Assembly: GCF_943734655.1 (NCBI RefSeq)
Contig: NC_071355.1
Coordinates: 57,845,449-57,909,448 of the forward strand
Direction: 5' to 3'
Length of the DNA: 64,000 nt
DNA from: Sabethes cyaneus
Taxonomy: Eukaryota; Arthropoda; Insecta; Diptera; Culicidae
The notes under the pieces are model-generated. The model worked only from the letters and a program-made list of their open reading frames with translations, did not search any database and was not told the DNA's origin. Position numbers and translations under genes: made by a program. Shown in pieces: positions 1-13,500 of this stretch (its first letter is position 1; each line of letters begins with the position of its first letter).

Positions 1-1223
1 TTTAATCTTCTACTTTATGAAATTTAGTAACTTTTCAGAAACAAAAAGCTTTAAAATTTACTGTAATTTACTGTTTATGCAGGTATACAAGAAACAGCCG
101 GCGGTGCTGTGAGCAGACATTTTGCTACATACACACTCGCGCACGCACATCCTCACATCGTCTTCCTGCATAGCTTACTCGCATGTTAAAAAACTCCTGA
201 GGAATCAGCTGCCCGTGAGGTCCACAAATTTGCAATTACTTTTTCTTTTCTTCTTCATCTTCGCCCTCGATTCTACTCACGGGCGGGAGTGCGAGCCATG
301 CGAGTAATCGGTATCAGCAGATCGGGCTGCAACGACGAACGAAGTGCGACGATTGTAGCTGTTAGCTAAACGCACACTCGCAAGAAATCGTTGCAGTGTA
401 TGAAGAAATAAGAGTGAAAGTCCGAAAGGGAAGCATCCCTTTATGGCGGCATGTTCGTTAGAATGAGTACGCCTACGGTGGTGAGAAAATTAGACCACAC
501 GAGTGTGGGCTTCGTAACACTAACGGAAAATGCGATGTGGATCACGTCGTTAAACTGCCCTATTCTTGAGTAATCAAAAAAAAAAAGAAACCAATTATAA
601 AATCGTGCAAAACCGGTTTCAGTTTACGTTTAAAAATTTCATAAGATTCGGTTCAGTAGTTATGGAGATATTGAACGATAGTTGACGTCGCATTTGTTGT
701 AGATTGAATGACGAAAAAAATGAGTTTCGTGTCTTAGTATAAATTATATCAATGGAAAAAATACTGTTCAAACACAACAGTAGGTTGGAAAGCTAAAGTG
801 TCCTTCGAAATTGACCATTTGCCGGTAGTATGCGGATTTCAACGCAGTCAAAATTATTCGAGCTGACCTTAATGGTAGGACATGTTTTTTGTTGTTGGAG
901 ATGCTAAATTAATGCTGTATAGTTTAAATCAAATCTTCTACGACTAATCATGCAAAATTTATACATAATGTTCACTTTGAATGCTCCAAAAGTATAGTCA
1001 GTAAATAAACATGCAACGAGCCTAGTTTTGTTTCCTTGATTTGTTCCGCCCGTATCAGTTTTCACAGCAGCAGTAGTTCTTCGTTTAAGATTCACGTAGT
1101 AAAAATCGTGGATTAATAAATTCATAAGAGGCCCGACCAATGTAACTGATCCACACCCACTTTGCCCCCCTCTTGATTGTAGCGTCACGCATCACGTGAT
1201 TTACCGTATCGCAATTCATTTAC
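1..1223 (-). other. Intron or 3' part of the CNG gene; no exon recognised
   Basis: This stretch lies 3' of the exon ending at 1224 in the direction of transcription. I see short open frames but none with convincing splice sites or channel similarity. Confidence 0.5.
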
Positions 1224-1340
1224 CTTTGCTTGCGCTTCCTTAGCCTGGCGTTCCTCCTTTGCCTTGAGCAAACGCAGTCGCTGAAACAGCGGCAGGCCGG
1301 CCCCGATCACTTCCGGTTCCGGTTCTTCCTGAATCGATTC
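1224..1340 (-). CDS. CNG channel tail exon carrying the second IGAGLPL motif and coiled coil
   Basis: The exon is 39 codons, phase 0 at both ends: ESIQEEPEPEVIGAGLPLFQ then RLRLLKAKEERQAKEAQAK, a likely charged helix or coiled coil of the kind that sets subunit assembly in CNG channels. Acceptor ATATCACCGCAG, donor AAG/GTAAAT. Because it is a multiple of three it could be skipped without a frameshift. The gene must continue left of this exon. Confidence 0.85.
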
Positions 1341-4300
1341 CTGCGGTGATATGGCAGAGGTTACGTGAGTATGCGGCGGGGAGATTATTTGTGCGGTAGT
1401 GGTCGTGGTGACTTGATTGGCGGTCGCTTTCGCGGCGCGCTCCTCGCGGTCCTAGATAGGGGGAGAGTCATGTGCGTGTTTTTTTTTTGTTGTTGTTGTC
1501 GGAAATCGTTTATTTGGGTACCGTGTACGCGTAGCACCGCCGAGCGTCGAGTTTTGATTTATTTTTTTTTGTTTTTATTTTTGTACAGGGGATTATGTTT
1601 GATAATTGATTGATTCAACATAATACAGTTTTGAATAGGCGTTTTTGGTGGTAATTATTGGGGCACACGTGCACAAAACACACATAGAAATAAAGAAAAA
1701 GAGAAAGCAAAAGAAACGTTCTAAAATCTAAAATCACTATCAATATATACAGTTCAAGGGTTAGCACACTGATCGGATGAGTGAAACGGAATGCATTGGA
1801 TTTGTTTGTGTTACATATCTATTGTGTGAAAGAGAGATCTCGTTTGTTCGATGTGGAAATCCTAACTACGTCTATCGTGAGATTCGTGTAGGTGGTTGGT
1901 GTCATAGCTGGAGGAAATTGTTTAGCAAAGCAAAGGTAAGCAACCAATTTTCCAATGTGAAATCAATCATAACTAGCAATCGGGGCTATTTGACGATAAC
2001 GAATTTTGCAATTCATAAATTTAACCGGCTATAGACACACGCACAAAGACAGAGTGTGGACGCTACGGTGACTGTGCCCTATCGGAAGGTGCGTACTTGG
2101 AAGTATTGGTGATGGAAAACTCCTACGCTAACGTCCTTTTCGCGAACGTGAGTGTACAGTGAATGGTAGCGATGCGTGATTGGTGGAATGCGTTTATCGT
2201 AAGGTAACTGACTTGTTTCTCCTTGAGGAGCCGCAACCGTTGCAGCAGCGGTAGTCCAGCCCCAATCGGGCTTGGCATTTTATCGTTGTCCTTTGCTTCG
2301 TCCTCCGTATGAATGTCATCCGATTTGACGCGAGCCATCCGCCGTAGCATAGTTTTTGGGGTTTTAGAGCCACCGCTTCCACCACTTCCACCACTGCTGG
2401 TACCCTGCAAAGGCTGAAGCTCGATCGACTCGTTACTACGTCTAGTTGTTGCCGTTCTGCGAAAAGATAACGATAAAATAATGTGAACTGTACTACTGAA
2501 CTGCTCTGAAGTGGTCGACGGTAAACTTCTATCCTACCTTGACTTACGAAGAGCATTCTTCAATCCCTTAACATCACTTTTAAGCTTATCTACGATACGT
2601 TTTGAGGCACTATTATCACTACTATCACCTTGGGTATTGTTGTTATTGTTGTTGGTTGCGTTTGAGCTATGGTCCGTGCCGTGCTCCTTCGCGGCATGTT
2701 TGTTGGCGTGCTTCTTGTTTATGCAGCGCACCTCCATCAGTCTTTTGCGTCCCAGCGTCTGGAGAATCTCTTGTGCTTCTGGGTAGTCTTTCATAGCTGT
2801 CAAAACATCCTCGCGGGACAGCGAGAACAGTTCCGAGTAGCCAACGGAGCGGACATCTGCGGTCCGTCTGAAAAAAAAATCCAATCATAATTCGTTTTAT
2901 GTCACTTCCGAGAATGGAAACCACTCACTTATTCAACCCATCCAGATTCAGTATCCCAATTTCCCCGAAAAAATCCCCTGCCTTCATCGTGGTCAGCACC
3001 TTTCCCGTTTCGCTTAGCACCTCCAGGATGCCATCGGCGATAATGAACATCTCCCGGGCTACCTCACCCTTCCGGCAAATGGAGTCACCCGGTGTGAAAA
3101 TGTAGGCCTTCATTTTTAGCACCAGATCGTGCAGGAACTCCGGTTGGCACTCTTGGAAAATGGTGACCTTCTTGAGTACACTGAGGTTGACGTGCAACGC
3201 CAGTTCGGTCTTGAGCTTATCCGGTAAAAGCCCGAGTGCTGTGTTGATATCTCCGCCACCCTGTATCCGCCCTCGGGACCAACTGTAATCGTACCAGCGC
3301 AGTACGCGTCGTTTCATTCCACCCGGTACCTGTAACGATGGACGGCATCAGCTAATCCTCGTAACATTTTTCAAAACAACCGCAATCACACCTTATGATG
3401 CCTCATGTAGGTTTTAGCGCCGTCCAGCAGCCGCTCGAACTCTAGCCGATTCGCGTTTCTGTTGGTTATCACATTTCCAACCTGGCCTACGATGGTGGCG
3501 AAAATGAACACCCCTATCAGGTAGCTAACGATGGTGAACACGTATCTGCCGTAAGTGAAAAAAAACCACATCGAGTGCGCTTAGTTACAGAATTCGTTCA
3601 AAAATTTTGCCACCCTCACCAACAAATAAATCAAAGTTTTCGAATATAATGTTTCCGCAATTCGCCCAACAATATAAAAGCTCTTTGTTTGATATCCAAT
3701 TGGTATAACTTGTTGACAAGAACGTAATAATTTGATGGAAAATCCATTATCAAACTTTATCATCTAGCTAATATTATTTAATGATCAAACTTTGTTCTGT
3801 GTACCGGCCTCGTATCCAAACTGGATTCTGTTTAATCACAGCCGACGTCATATATAAAAAGCTTACTCGCGATTGTATAGAATATAGACAAAAATACGCC
3901 TTAAGACGACACATCTTCTCCGAAACGGCTAAAGCCACTTTGCAGCGCCTTCCTTCCGTCAGAACGGAATCTTATAAATTTTGATTAAGTCATTTTCTAC
4001 GAATAATGCTGTGAAAAATTTGCCCATCTAACTTTAATACGACCTCGATAGGAATGGTATGCAATAATAATGGCACCAGGCTTGGTCTGTATCTTTAAAG
4101 CAATTTCCCTTCATTCATCTGCAGCACCCCCTCAGGGAAGCAGGAAGTGAAAAATTTAAATGCATATATAAAATAAACATTTTCAATATGGAAAGTAATT
4201 ACGGCAACCGACCAATAATGCGTAGTGAACTTACACATAAATAAATTTCAATTAACGATTCATTGGCCTTCCAGGAATTTCCTGTCAAGAGTTTGCACAC

Positions 4301-7300
4301 CATTCGAAAGGTCACAGCCCAAAGAGTGGCATAGTGGAGTTGAAATGCGATTCTGCTAATTAGACCGTCTCAGGCGAGTAAAATTTAAAAAAAAATTGTA
4401 TACAACCTACCGTTTCCGTTACAGTAGAGGTAATCAAATAGGTTCCTTAATTTTCCCATGCATTTCATGATGAAGGGCTATGTCTTATGGTGAGGTAAGG
4501 TGAGCGTATGATTTCAAGAAATCTACACATGCGAGCGTCACAAAAAGTTGTTAGTTGTGTTAAAAGCTCAGAAATTTTCTACGCATTGACAACGGCGCAA
4601 CAAGCGCCAGGAATTGGATAATTTAAAAGGGCCTAAATCTAAAATGCAAACAAATTATATTAGAGCTCATTTCTCCTTGCTAATACAGCAATTTCATTTG
4701 AGTATATTTTTCGTTTTGTAAACTTATCCACGGTGCCTAATTCTACGCACTTTCTTGCGTATGTTCCTAATTGTGCGCAAGTTTGTTCCTAATTCTGCGC
4801 ACCTAAAAAGTAACAGAAAATGCTTATGTCATGTTGTTTATGCCTTTAAACGCTGAAATTGGAGACATGCTTGGAAATCAGTTCACTACCTTGTTCAACG
4901 ATGCCAGCAGCAGAATATCGACACCTAATGCAGTGAAAACTAAAGCGAGTTTTTCTTCGAGCACATCGAGAGCCCATCCGAGAAATTTGCAGCGTTGGAT
5001 GGCTGATATAACCGTTTCGTAACCGTCATGGATTTAGGCATCTGCCAATATTGCAGCATTTGAGAAGTTTCAAGGGTTCTTTCTTGAGCTTCTTGATGGA
5101 CTTGGTCTCATTCCATCGCAAATTTACAACGCAGACGAATCGGTTTTATTTTTAAAGTTGCTTCCAAATTACATAATTGCACTGCAGGATGAAGATATCG
5201 CTGTCGGTAGTAAAGTAATCAAAACTCGTTGCACTTTTATGCCCTGTGCTGTGCAGTGATGGCACCCAGAAACTAATGTGTTTGGGTCTCAGGGAACAGC
5301 AGAGAACCCTAGATGAAGCCCAGAACAAAGCTCAATTACTCAGCTATAATCGTATTGAAGAAGCCTAGAGATGAATAGATCACCGAAAGCCCTGCTTTTA
5401 CTAAACAATTGCACGGCGCACCATGAGGGGGTCTAAGGTTTTGGAGTATGACGACGTATTGATCACTAGTATTTCTTAAACCGAATTGCACCTCAGGAGG
5501 TCAACCGATGGACCACGGAGATATCAATTCATTTGAAAAAGGTATAAGAAGAAGCTGTTGCTGAACGTTGTTTTGACGAACGAGGATTTGTCAATGGAAG
5601 GTCGTCTAAAAAAATTACGTTGGCGGAGTGCATTGAATGGGTGGCCAAAACTTGGGAAGTGCCGGCAAGTAGGGGAAGACGGGGTAAGACGGGCCCCCTA
5701 AGCGAATAAATTGCTAGCGTAAAATGTGTACGAAAATTCACCTTTTCTTGTTCCACACATGGAAAAGCATTCATTTATCTACCATTAAAAATTATACAAA
5801 GAATTAATTAGTCTATTTTTCCGTGATTTTTCATCAATTTTCGAAACGTCTAAAAATTACTCGTTCACAACCAGGCGGGGTAAGAAGGACCACCAAAGGG
5901 GTAAGACGGACCATGGCGGAGTAAGGCGGATTGTGGCAGATTTGAAGGTTTCTTTGAGTTGTAAACACAATTTCAATATTATTAACTAAGTAAGAACAAG
6001 TTCTTAAGGGGTTTTAAGTACATGCTAAAAGAAGGTATAGTTTAATTTAGAGACCTGCTAAAAGAAGCATTTTTACTACTAGTTCAATTTTGAAAATAAG
6101 AGTAGACGGTATTTTACTCCGCTGGTTTTTATTTACTCTTTTCTTGGCGTTATTTTGTTGATTTATCAGCAGGACTTTTACTCTTTGAATACGATTCACT
6201 TTAGGGCAAGGCAAAGAAGGCAACACATTAAATGAGCCGTTAAGTGACTTGACATCATCGAATTTTGATTCCGTTAGATCCAAATTTACATTGATTTTGT
6301 TATTCGAATGGCACTTGTTGGCTTCTTTTGACGTGGGAGGGTCTGTGTTAGACAGGATGATTCTATTTCAGTGTCTTACTGATGTAGCCTGCAAGTCGTA
6401 AATGAAATGCGTATCTGTCAGAATAATAAAAAAGTTAGTCAAATTCAACAGGAAAAAAGTTGGTTTTTTCATTCAATATTTTTACAATCTATTAAGATAC
6501 TAAACAGAAGAACTTTAGGCAATTATGAGCACTATGACGTATGGCCCTTTACCCCGTGAAAAATGGCCCGTCTTACCCCTAGTTAACAATTTACATGATT
6601 TTGCTTTTATCTCTCATTCCGTACTATTTTATATACCTTTTCCGCCACACACAAAACAAGAATTGCCCAATTAAAGTCAGTGGTAAGAGAAACGACAAAA
6701 TACATAGCTTTTTTTGCTGAATAACCTTAAATTTGTTGCTGCTGAAATTATATCGCATGAAGACACTGCGAACGAAAAGTTTGTTTTGATTCTAGTTTTG
6801 ACGTTGGATACGGCCGAGTGCCACAGGTTGTCTCGAAAGTGTTTAGATAGTCTAATAAACAAAACATACTGGGGCATTTGTAGAAAATTTAAGGATTTCA
6901 TGACGAAATCGATGTGGTCCCTCTTACCCCGCCGGGCCTTCTTACCCCTTGTTACCCTACGTTTTATTATTGTTGGATAAAGATGTCTGAATCGCAGTAC
7001 TATCGGAGTGTATCCCGTTAGGCATAATGGACGTTAAGCATAATGGACAGCCGGCATAAAGGACGATGGGCATAAAGTACGATGGGCATAATAGACGATA
7101 TGCATAATGGATAATAGGCATAATGGAAGATGGGTATAATCAAAAACACTCCACTATGGGGAAAAACGAACGCAATTAAGATACGGCTTGCAGGCTGATA
7201 AAATATGGGAGATCTTATGCCAATCTTACTTCCCAATATCAAATAGGAAAGTGGTGGGCACCACGCGTTTCTCTGGAATATTTTATATAAGATTACCTAC

Positions 7301-7473
7301 ATTTTATCAGCCTGCAGGCCGTATCTCAATTGCGTCTGTTATTTGGCTCGTTTTTGCCTATAGTGCTCTCCATCAAGGAGACTCGGCCAAAGAAAACCTG
7401 GCAACTCGGCCAAAAGTCAAGAGACAGTAACAGCAATGCTATCTGCCGAGTTAAAGTTGAACTAACACATGCT

Positions 7474-7519
<46 letters not shown>

Positions 7520-10500
7520 AGAATATGGTTGTACATAAACACGTATGCAATTTATTGCTACGCACTTGTACCAAAATCTGCAAAAATAATGGAATAATTC
7601 AAGTTTCCATCACTACTGGTACTACCACCACTAATGGTGCGCCTGCCCTAGTGGAAAAAATGCCTATAATAGTGGAATTTTATTTACCGCCCCTAGTAAC
7701 GCTTGCAGTGAGCATGACAGCAGGTGGATAACAACGTAGGCTTGTTAAACTGCTATGATTTGTTACGAATTTCTTAAGTAATTGCACCGTTTTGGTCTAC
7801 TCAAGAGGAATTTGTAATTTTTGTCCAACATAAATTACAACATAAACTAAATTATAACAATGTACCTTGGATAAAACTATTAACAAATATATAATTTACT
7901 ATCGAAAATTGATATTCTATCGAAATCATTCTAAAATCCGCCAAAATTATGAAATGTTTCGAGTTTCCGCTATTACTGGTACACCCACAATCACTGGTAC
8001 GTCTACCCTACGATGATTCGTATTACCTAAGAGTGGAGGAAACACAAATAGCCGAATCATGAATGACCGGAAGTCAATTGGAAAAAAGAACAAAGTAGAC
8101 GAATAGCATAGTAGATATAATGGAATCACAATGGGTATGTACTTTTGTTACTGACTCTCCCTGAATCATTTGTGAAAAGTCATAAGATATTGTTTACGGA
8201 ATTATGTCAAAAGGTCATTATGCCAAATGTTTTTCTTCCAGGAGGTCGCTTTTGTTTATGCCATTATTTCTATGCCAAACGATGTTATGCTACACGGATG
8301 GAAATTCATCCTCAAAAATGTGCAAAATGACTCATGAAATCCGATTTTTAGCTCATGTTTTATGAATTTACACCATGAATAATAGTCATGATATCACGAA
8401 CTTCCTACGGTAGAACCCAACACAAGTTCATGGATTATTTTTCATGATTTTGACCTGCCTTATATGCCAGTTCATTGATGATTTCACAGCAATTCAAACT
8501 TTATGGTTTCACGATTTTATACATGATATTGTAATCGGATTTCTTTCCGTGTAAATAGCATTATGCGAAATGAATTTATGTTAAATAGGCGGCCCTGGTT
8601 TTCATTGTATTGTAAAGGAGCGATGATTGGCAGTCCGTATTCATAGAAAAGCGAAATTTTGTAAATTATGCTAAACGACCCTTAAGCCCAACGTCCATTA
8701 TGCCTAATGTCCGTCTGTCTGACGTCGCGCACCCATACTATCGGACGGTTCTCCAAACGAATCGATCACTCTTGGCAATCTTGTTAAATCTATTGGAAAG
8801 TTGGGTGGTTTGAAATATACGGAGGATGAAATGAGATGCTAGGTAAGGTAACCAACCTATTTTAAACACCATCAGCTGCTGTTCATAATTTGGACACTAC
8901 CATTTGATTTTGCTGTACACACTTAATCCTCTCGGTAATTTTTCTTACAGTTTTTGAATTGTAAATCCAGCATTCGCCAGAAAAATTACTGATGCTCAAT
9001 ATTAACCGTTAGGATTTACTGAGTTCGCCAAACTAGACCGCTGAGATTTTTGTAAAACTATAACTTTACCGAACTAAGCCCAATATCGGTATAACGAACA
9101 ACGAGTTTTCAGTAACTATAAGATTTTACAAATCTGTCCGCAATAGCATTTCAAAATTCACTGGGCATTCGGTAAATTAAATATTTTTCACCGAAACAGT
9201 TGTAAAAAATACCGAGTCTATCGTCACTTTTTACCGAGAAAGTCGGTGCATTTTGACAGCTTCAGAGTTTTGCTGAGTTTTCTGTAATCTTGAGTCGATT
9301 ACGAAACAGTCAGCTGTTTCAATACTCAGTAAAATTTTACCAACATCAGTAGTTTAAACTAAGTGAAGTGTCCAAATTATGTATAGCTGCTGATGGGGTC
9401 CAAAATACGGTAGTTAGCCTACGAGAGATAAAAACGGACTACATTATATTGCGTGAAAAAACGGTATATTCAAACAATCATCGAAGAAGCAAGAAGCTAT
9501 CGCTAACGCGTATCCGCTATTGAAGACGGTTTGGAAAACACACAATTATGATCACGTTTACTTATTCTAGAAACTAAACAGCTGTGAATCAACTCTTTTA
9601 TCGTGGTGACATAGCTAGTATTTGAGTGCTTGCTTCTGGTGCGAGTGTATATGGACGATTCAATGATACACTAGCGCCAGCAGCAAGCTGGCTGTCATTG
9701 CAAAACTAGTTATCTTCAATGAGCCGATATGTAGGCAATACCGACACGTTATCCATCTGTCTCTCTTTTGATCTATTTTTGAAAAACAGTAATCCCCGTG
9801 CAGGCTTTTTTAACCTGCCGGATATTAAAGCAACACAGACACTACTATAGAAAATGTGCCCAATTTAACCGCAGCAACTTCATCATTTCTTGCAACTATA
9901 ACTCAAATTCAGTAGCGGTTCATTAAGATCAAAATGCACGCCGATGTTCAGTAAATATTATTCTATCCACTGGTATAAAAATCCTGTCTCGAATAAATAT
10001 AGTTTCAACGTAATCCCTGAATATTGTCCAGGCTATCGCTTAATATGTTGAAAATACCCTCCCGTACTCTACTGTCGATATTTACCGTAACAAATTTACA
10101 CATTAACAGTTTAATCTGTTAAACGGTTTTCTCTAGAAAAATCAAATTTTTTATGTATCCCAGCTGTATATTACCTCTTAAAGATGTTTTTGATCCTTTG
10201 CTTTGCGGTAAATCATAATAACGAGTCGGTGTGAATTCCGCTTGCTATTAGGAAAACATTACAGCCGTTTTTGCAATCCACTAAAGTCTCTTTTGGATTA
10301 TCGCATATGTTAGCCTAACTTTCCCCACAACAACAATTAACAAATTGAGTAGTTTTAAAGTTTAAACATCCGCTTACACCAACGATACGATGGGATAACT
10401 AGTCTCCGTCCCATGGGTCTAAATTTAATACTAATTGGAGGGAAAAATTACAACAACCATTATAGACGAAAAAGGGAAACATGGAAACAGGGATGGTGCG

Positions 10501-13500
10501 CCCTAAGAGCGGAAAAAGAAAACCATAAGAAAGCAGGTGTCGGTTCGTGTTTTGGGTTCAGTGAATTAATGAATTTCGTCGGATGCTAGACCATCTAAAC
10601 GTGCCCCAACAAGGGGTTAAGCTCATAATATAAATTCTGTAATATGGTTAATAGAAACCGTGCCCCAGGGAACGGTGGATAGACGATGTACATGTACTGC
10701 TAGTCCTTCTAGCTCTTGCCTACACAATTTTGAGGTTGAAGCTTTTGGTAAAACACATATAGAAGATATAATCTTTGAAAAAATGTTAAGAGTATAATCA
10801 TTTGCCTGTTCCGTGAATGCTGTAAAAAGTCTAATAAACTTATTCTTCCAACCAACTGTAACTATTCAGTAAGTTTATAGTAGGAATACAGGAAATAAAA
10901 TACGTGTTCTTCGAAACCGCCTTGTAAAGTTACTTTGAAAGCCATTTCCATTCTCGCGTGTTCCGTCAATAACAAATTTCAGCACCGATGAAGTTCGAGT
11001 TCCTATGCAATTTTACGTTCATAACACTCTTATTTATAAATAAATGCGCGATAGTCAGCATAACTCAAACACATCATAATTTTGCATTTCGCCTTTGACT
11101 ACATATTCAAGTTGTTTCGTTCATCATTACGGGAAAAAAGTTTGTCGTTCAGTTCAGTCGTGGATAGCGACGTGCGGGTTCTTTGCTTTAAAGCGCCTAA
11201 AGTTATGCCGCCGGCATACGAACGTAACTTTTTAACGAACGTGTTCTGAGCACCGCTTGGAAAGCTTTAGAATACACACGTGAGAACGCGCCCTAATGGC
11301 GCGTTGATCATATTACATTCGAAAACTTTGATTTATTTGTTTGGACGGATGAATTTGCTGCTTATTTTTATTTTGCTTCCTAGACAGATACGAACGCGAA
11401 GGGTGCCGCTTTGTGGGGGAAACATTTCGGGACTGATTTCCGTCTAGATGATAAAGAACTGAACAAGTCATATTTTCGCGGTAAAGAAAGTTCCTATTAC
11501 ATGGACAGATAAACCACGAAATATATAAATTTACATAACAGAAAGTTGTTTACGACAATTTGATAGCGCAAATATTTTGTGTCCAACAGTTTTCGCCATA
11601 AATTATCGTACAAAAAAGAGGAACGGGGAAGTGGCACTCCTGTTGGTGGCTGTATTTTCTCGCCAGGCAGCCTCCAATCCAATCTATCTGTAGCAATTTT
11701 ATTATTTATTTAGGAAACGATTCGGTAGGAACAAAATAAAAGAACATAAGAAAAACAAACATTGCAATTTAATCCGATTTGCGAGCCCACTCGGACGATT
11801 GCTCTTACTTCATATTGTTCGAGAAACACCCAACGGAAGCGGGAAATATTATATTCGAAACTTTGACTTCGCAACGCGGCAAGGGCGGGTTCCGTAGGTT
11901 TCGTCCTGCCTAAGCCCGTCCTGCGTCAACATGTGGTATGTAATTTACTACCCGTGCAACAGGTTGACCAAGCACTCAACTCAACGGCCAAAGGAAGGAC
12001 GAAAGCAGGAAAATTATTAGCATACCCGTGGCTCGAGTTGAATTGTAGCAATCGTGATTTGAGTCCCCGTCGCGGAATGGACCTCGGACCGTCTGCTGAA
12101 TCGGACGGTCTGCATGCACGTGCACAAGAATTTATTTGCCCAGGAAATGAGTCACAGACGAGCGGAAATGAAAATTAAAACAGAATTCATTAGGGTTGCG
12201 CAGGGCATCGGGTAATTTCAGAACGACAAAATAGTTTTTCTTTCTTATAAATATTAGCCTTTAACAAGGAAGTTAACAGGAATCGGATACGTTTCATTTA
12301 ATCGATAAGGAAACATCAATAAGAAGCAATCTGGAGAGGAGGAAAATGAAAATATTTAGAAGTTGTCACAAAAGGATGAAGACCCTTGCTCTCGGTGGAC
12401 AATAGGATTAACATAATAATTTTTATTTGAGCGAAGAGGCTTACTCACTTGGAAACCGCCCACGGAAAAAGGGTTCCGTAACCTTCGTAGAATGCAGGTT
12501 GCTAGAAGAAGGAAGAAGAAAAAAACTTACTCTGCGTTCGTTTCCGGCGTCGGTAGATCTCCGATTGTGGTCAGCGTCAGCGTCGACCAGTACAGGCTGC
12601 CTAGGTACTTTCGGGTTAGGGTGGCATAATCACCCGGCCGGTACGGATAAACCCAGTCACCCTGCAAAAAATACCGATTTCGAAAGGTCAGTTTCTATCG
12701 TGTTGCAAGGATGTTGAACTGTCTAGTGAGCTGGCAGGCAGGCTTTCCTTTCGGTTTGCCTCTCACGCCAAACGTACCTGGAAGCCTTCCGCCTCGGATA
12801 GCAGATAGTAGAAACACCCGAACCAGTGAGCCAGAATGAGCAGGATGTGAATCAAGTTAACCACCCGCCACAGATTGGGCCAAACCGTTCGGCTTTCGAC
12901 GATGTAGTAATACTTTATTGCGCGATAAACCTTCGATGGTGCGAAGGCAACGACGGTGACAGCAATCGGGTGGAAAGATTAAAAAATGGAAAAGGGTCAT
13001 ATTTCTACTATGTAGACGCTAGTATCTTTGCTACAATGCTCCGTTTGTGGCAGGACGGAACGGTGGAATTAAATCTTTTTTACTGTATGAAGCTTAAAGT
13101 ACCTTGAAAAAGCGAGGAAATCGCAGCAGAGGCTGGGTACCGAGGCGAATTTGTAAAATATCTAAAGGTACTAAAGTTGCTAAGTCTAATAAAAATTCAC
13201 TCGAGTGAAGATAGTGGCCCGCCAGTTTCTTCGCGTCGTAGACCTGTTGTGCAATAAAGGCAATAAATAAAGCAAACGGTTACACCCCATATCTGTCCGA
13301 ACGAACCATTAGTCCTTGCTCCAGATAGCCGGTTCTCAGTTGCACAATTACGTCTAGTATAAAAACAAGGTCAGTAAGACAATCACAGCTCAGCCAGAAT
13401 TTGGAAGCGTTCGACTGCAACTCCGGGAAGCTCTGGCGCACGATCAGCGTCCAAAGGTTGTACAGAATACCGATCGTCACCACCATCAGCCAGTAGAAGT

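Larger units (their letters stand above)
7008..8735. mobile_element. Nonautonomous DNA element flanked by a 10-bp direct repeat TACTATCGGA
   Basis: TACTATCGGA at 6998-7007 and 8736-8745 looks like a target duplication. Near both ends lie inverted copies of the word GGCATAATGGACG: a tandem array at 7018-7145 and inverted copies at about 8667-8715. The 10-bp duplication would fit a Mutator-like element, but the extreme ends match poorly and no transposase is present. Confidence 0.6.

Noticed and set aside
230..300. Minus-strand reading RIEGEDEEEKKK-stop as a possible terminal exon of the channel
   Set aside because: It resembles charged channel tails, but the acceptor is poor and the composition is low complexity.
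904..1188. 94-codon minus-strand frame just past the last recognised exon
   Set aside because: No similarity to channel tails that I recognise and no splice acceptor in the right phase.
2541..2550. Consensus-looking GTAAGT donor in the exon 2867-2538
   Set aside because: It would leave a one-base carry-over, but the next exon needs two; the GTAGGA site eight bases later fits.
7326..7583. Minus-strand frame with a long alternating Thr-His run
   Set aside because: It is only the translation of the (GT)n microsatellite.
12427..13107. Plus-strand open frames across the pore and S5 region
   Set aside because: They are shadows of the minus-strand channel exons.
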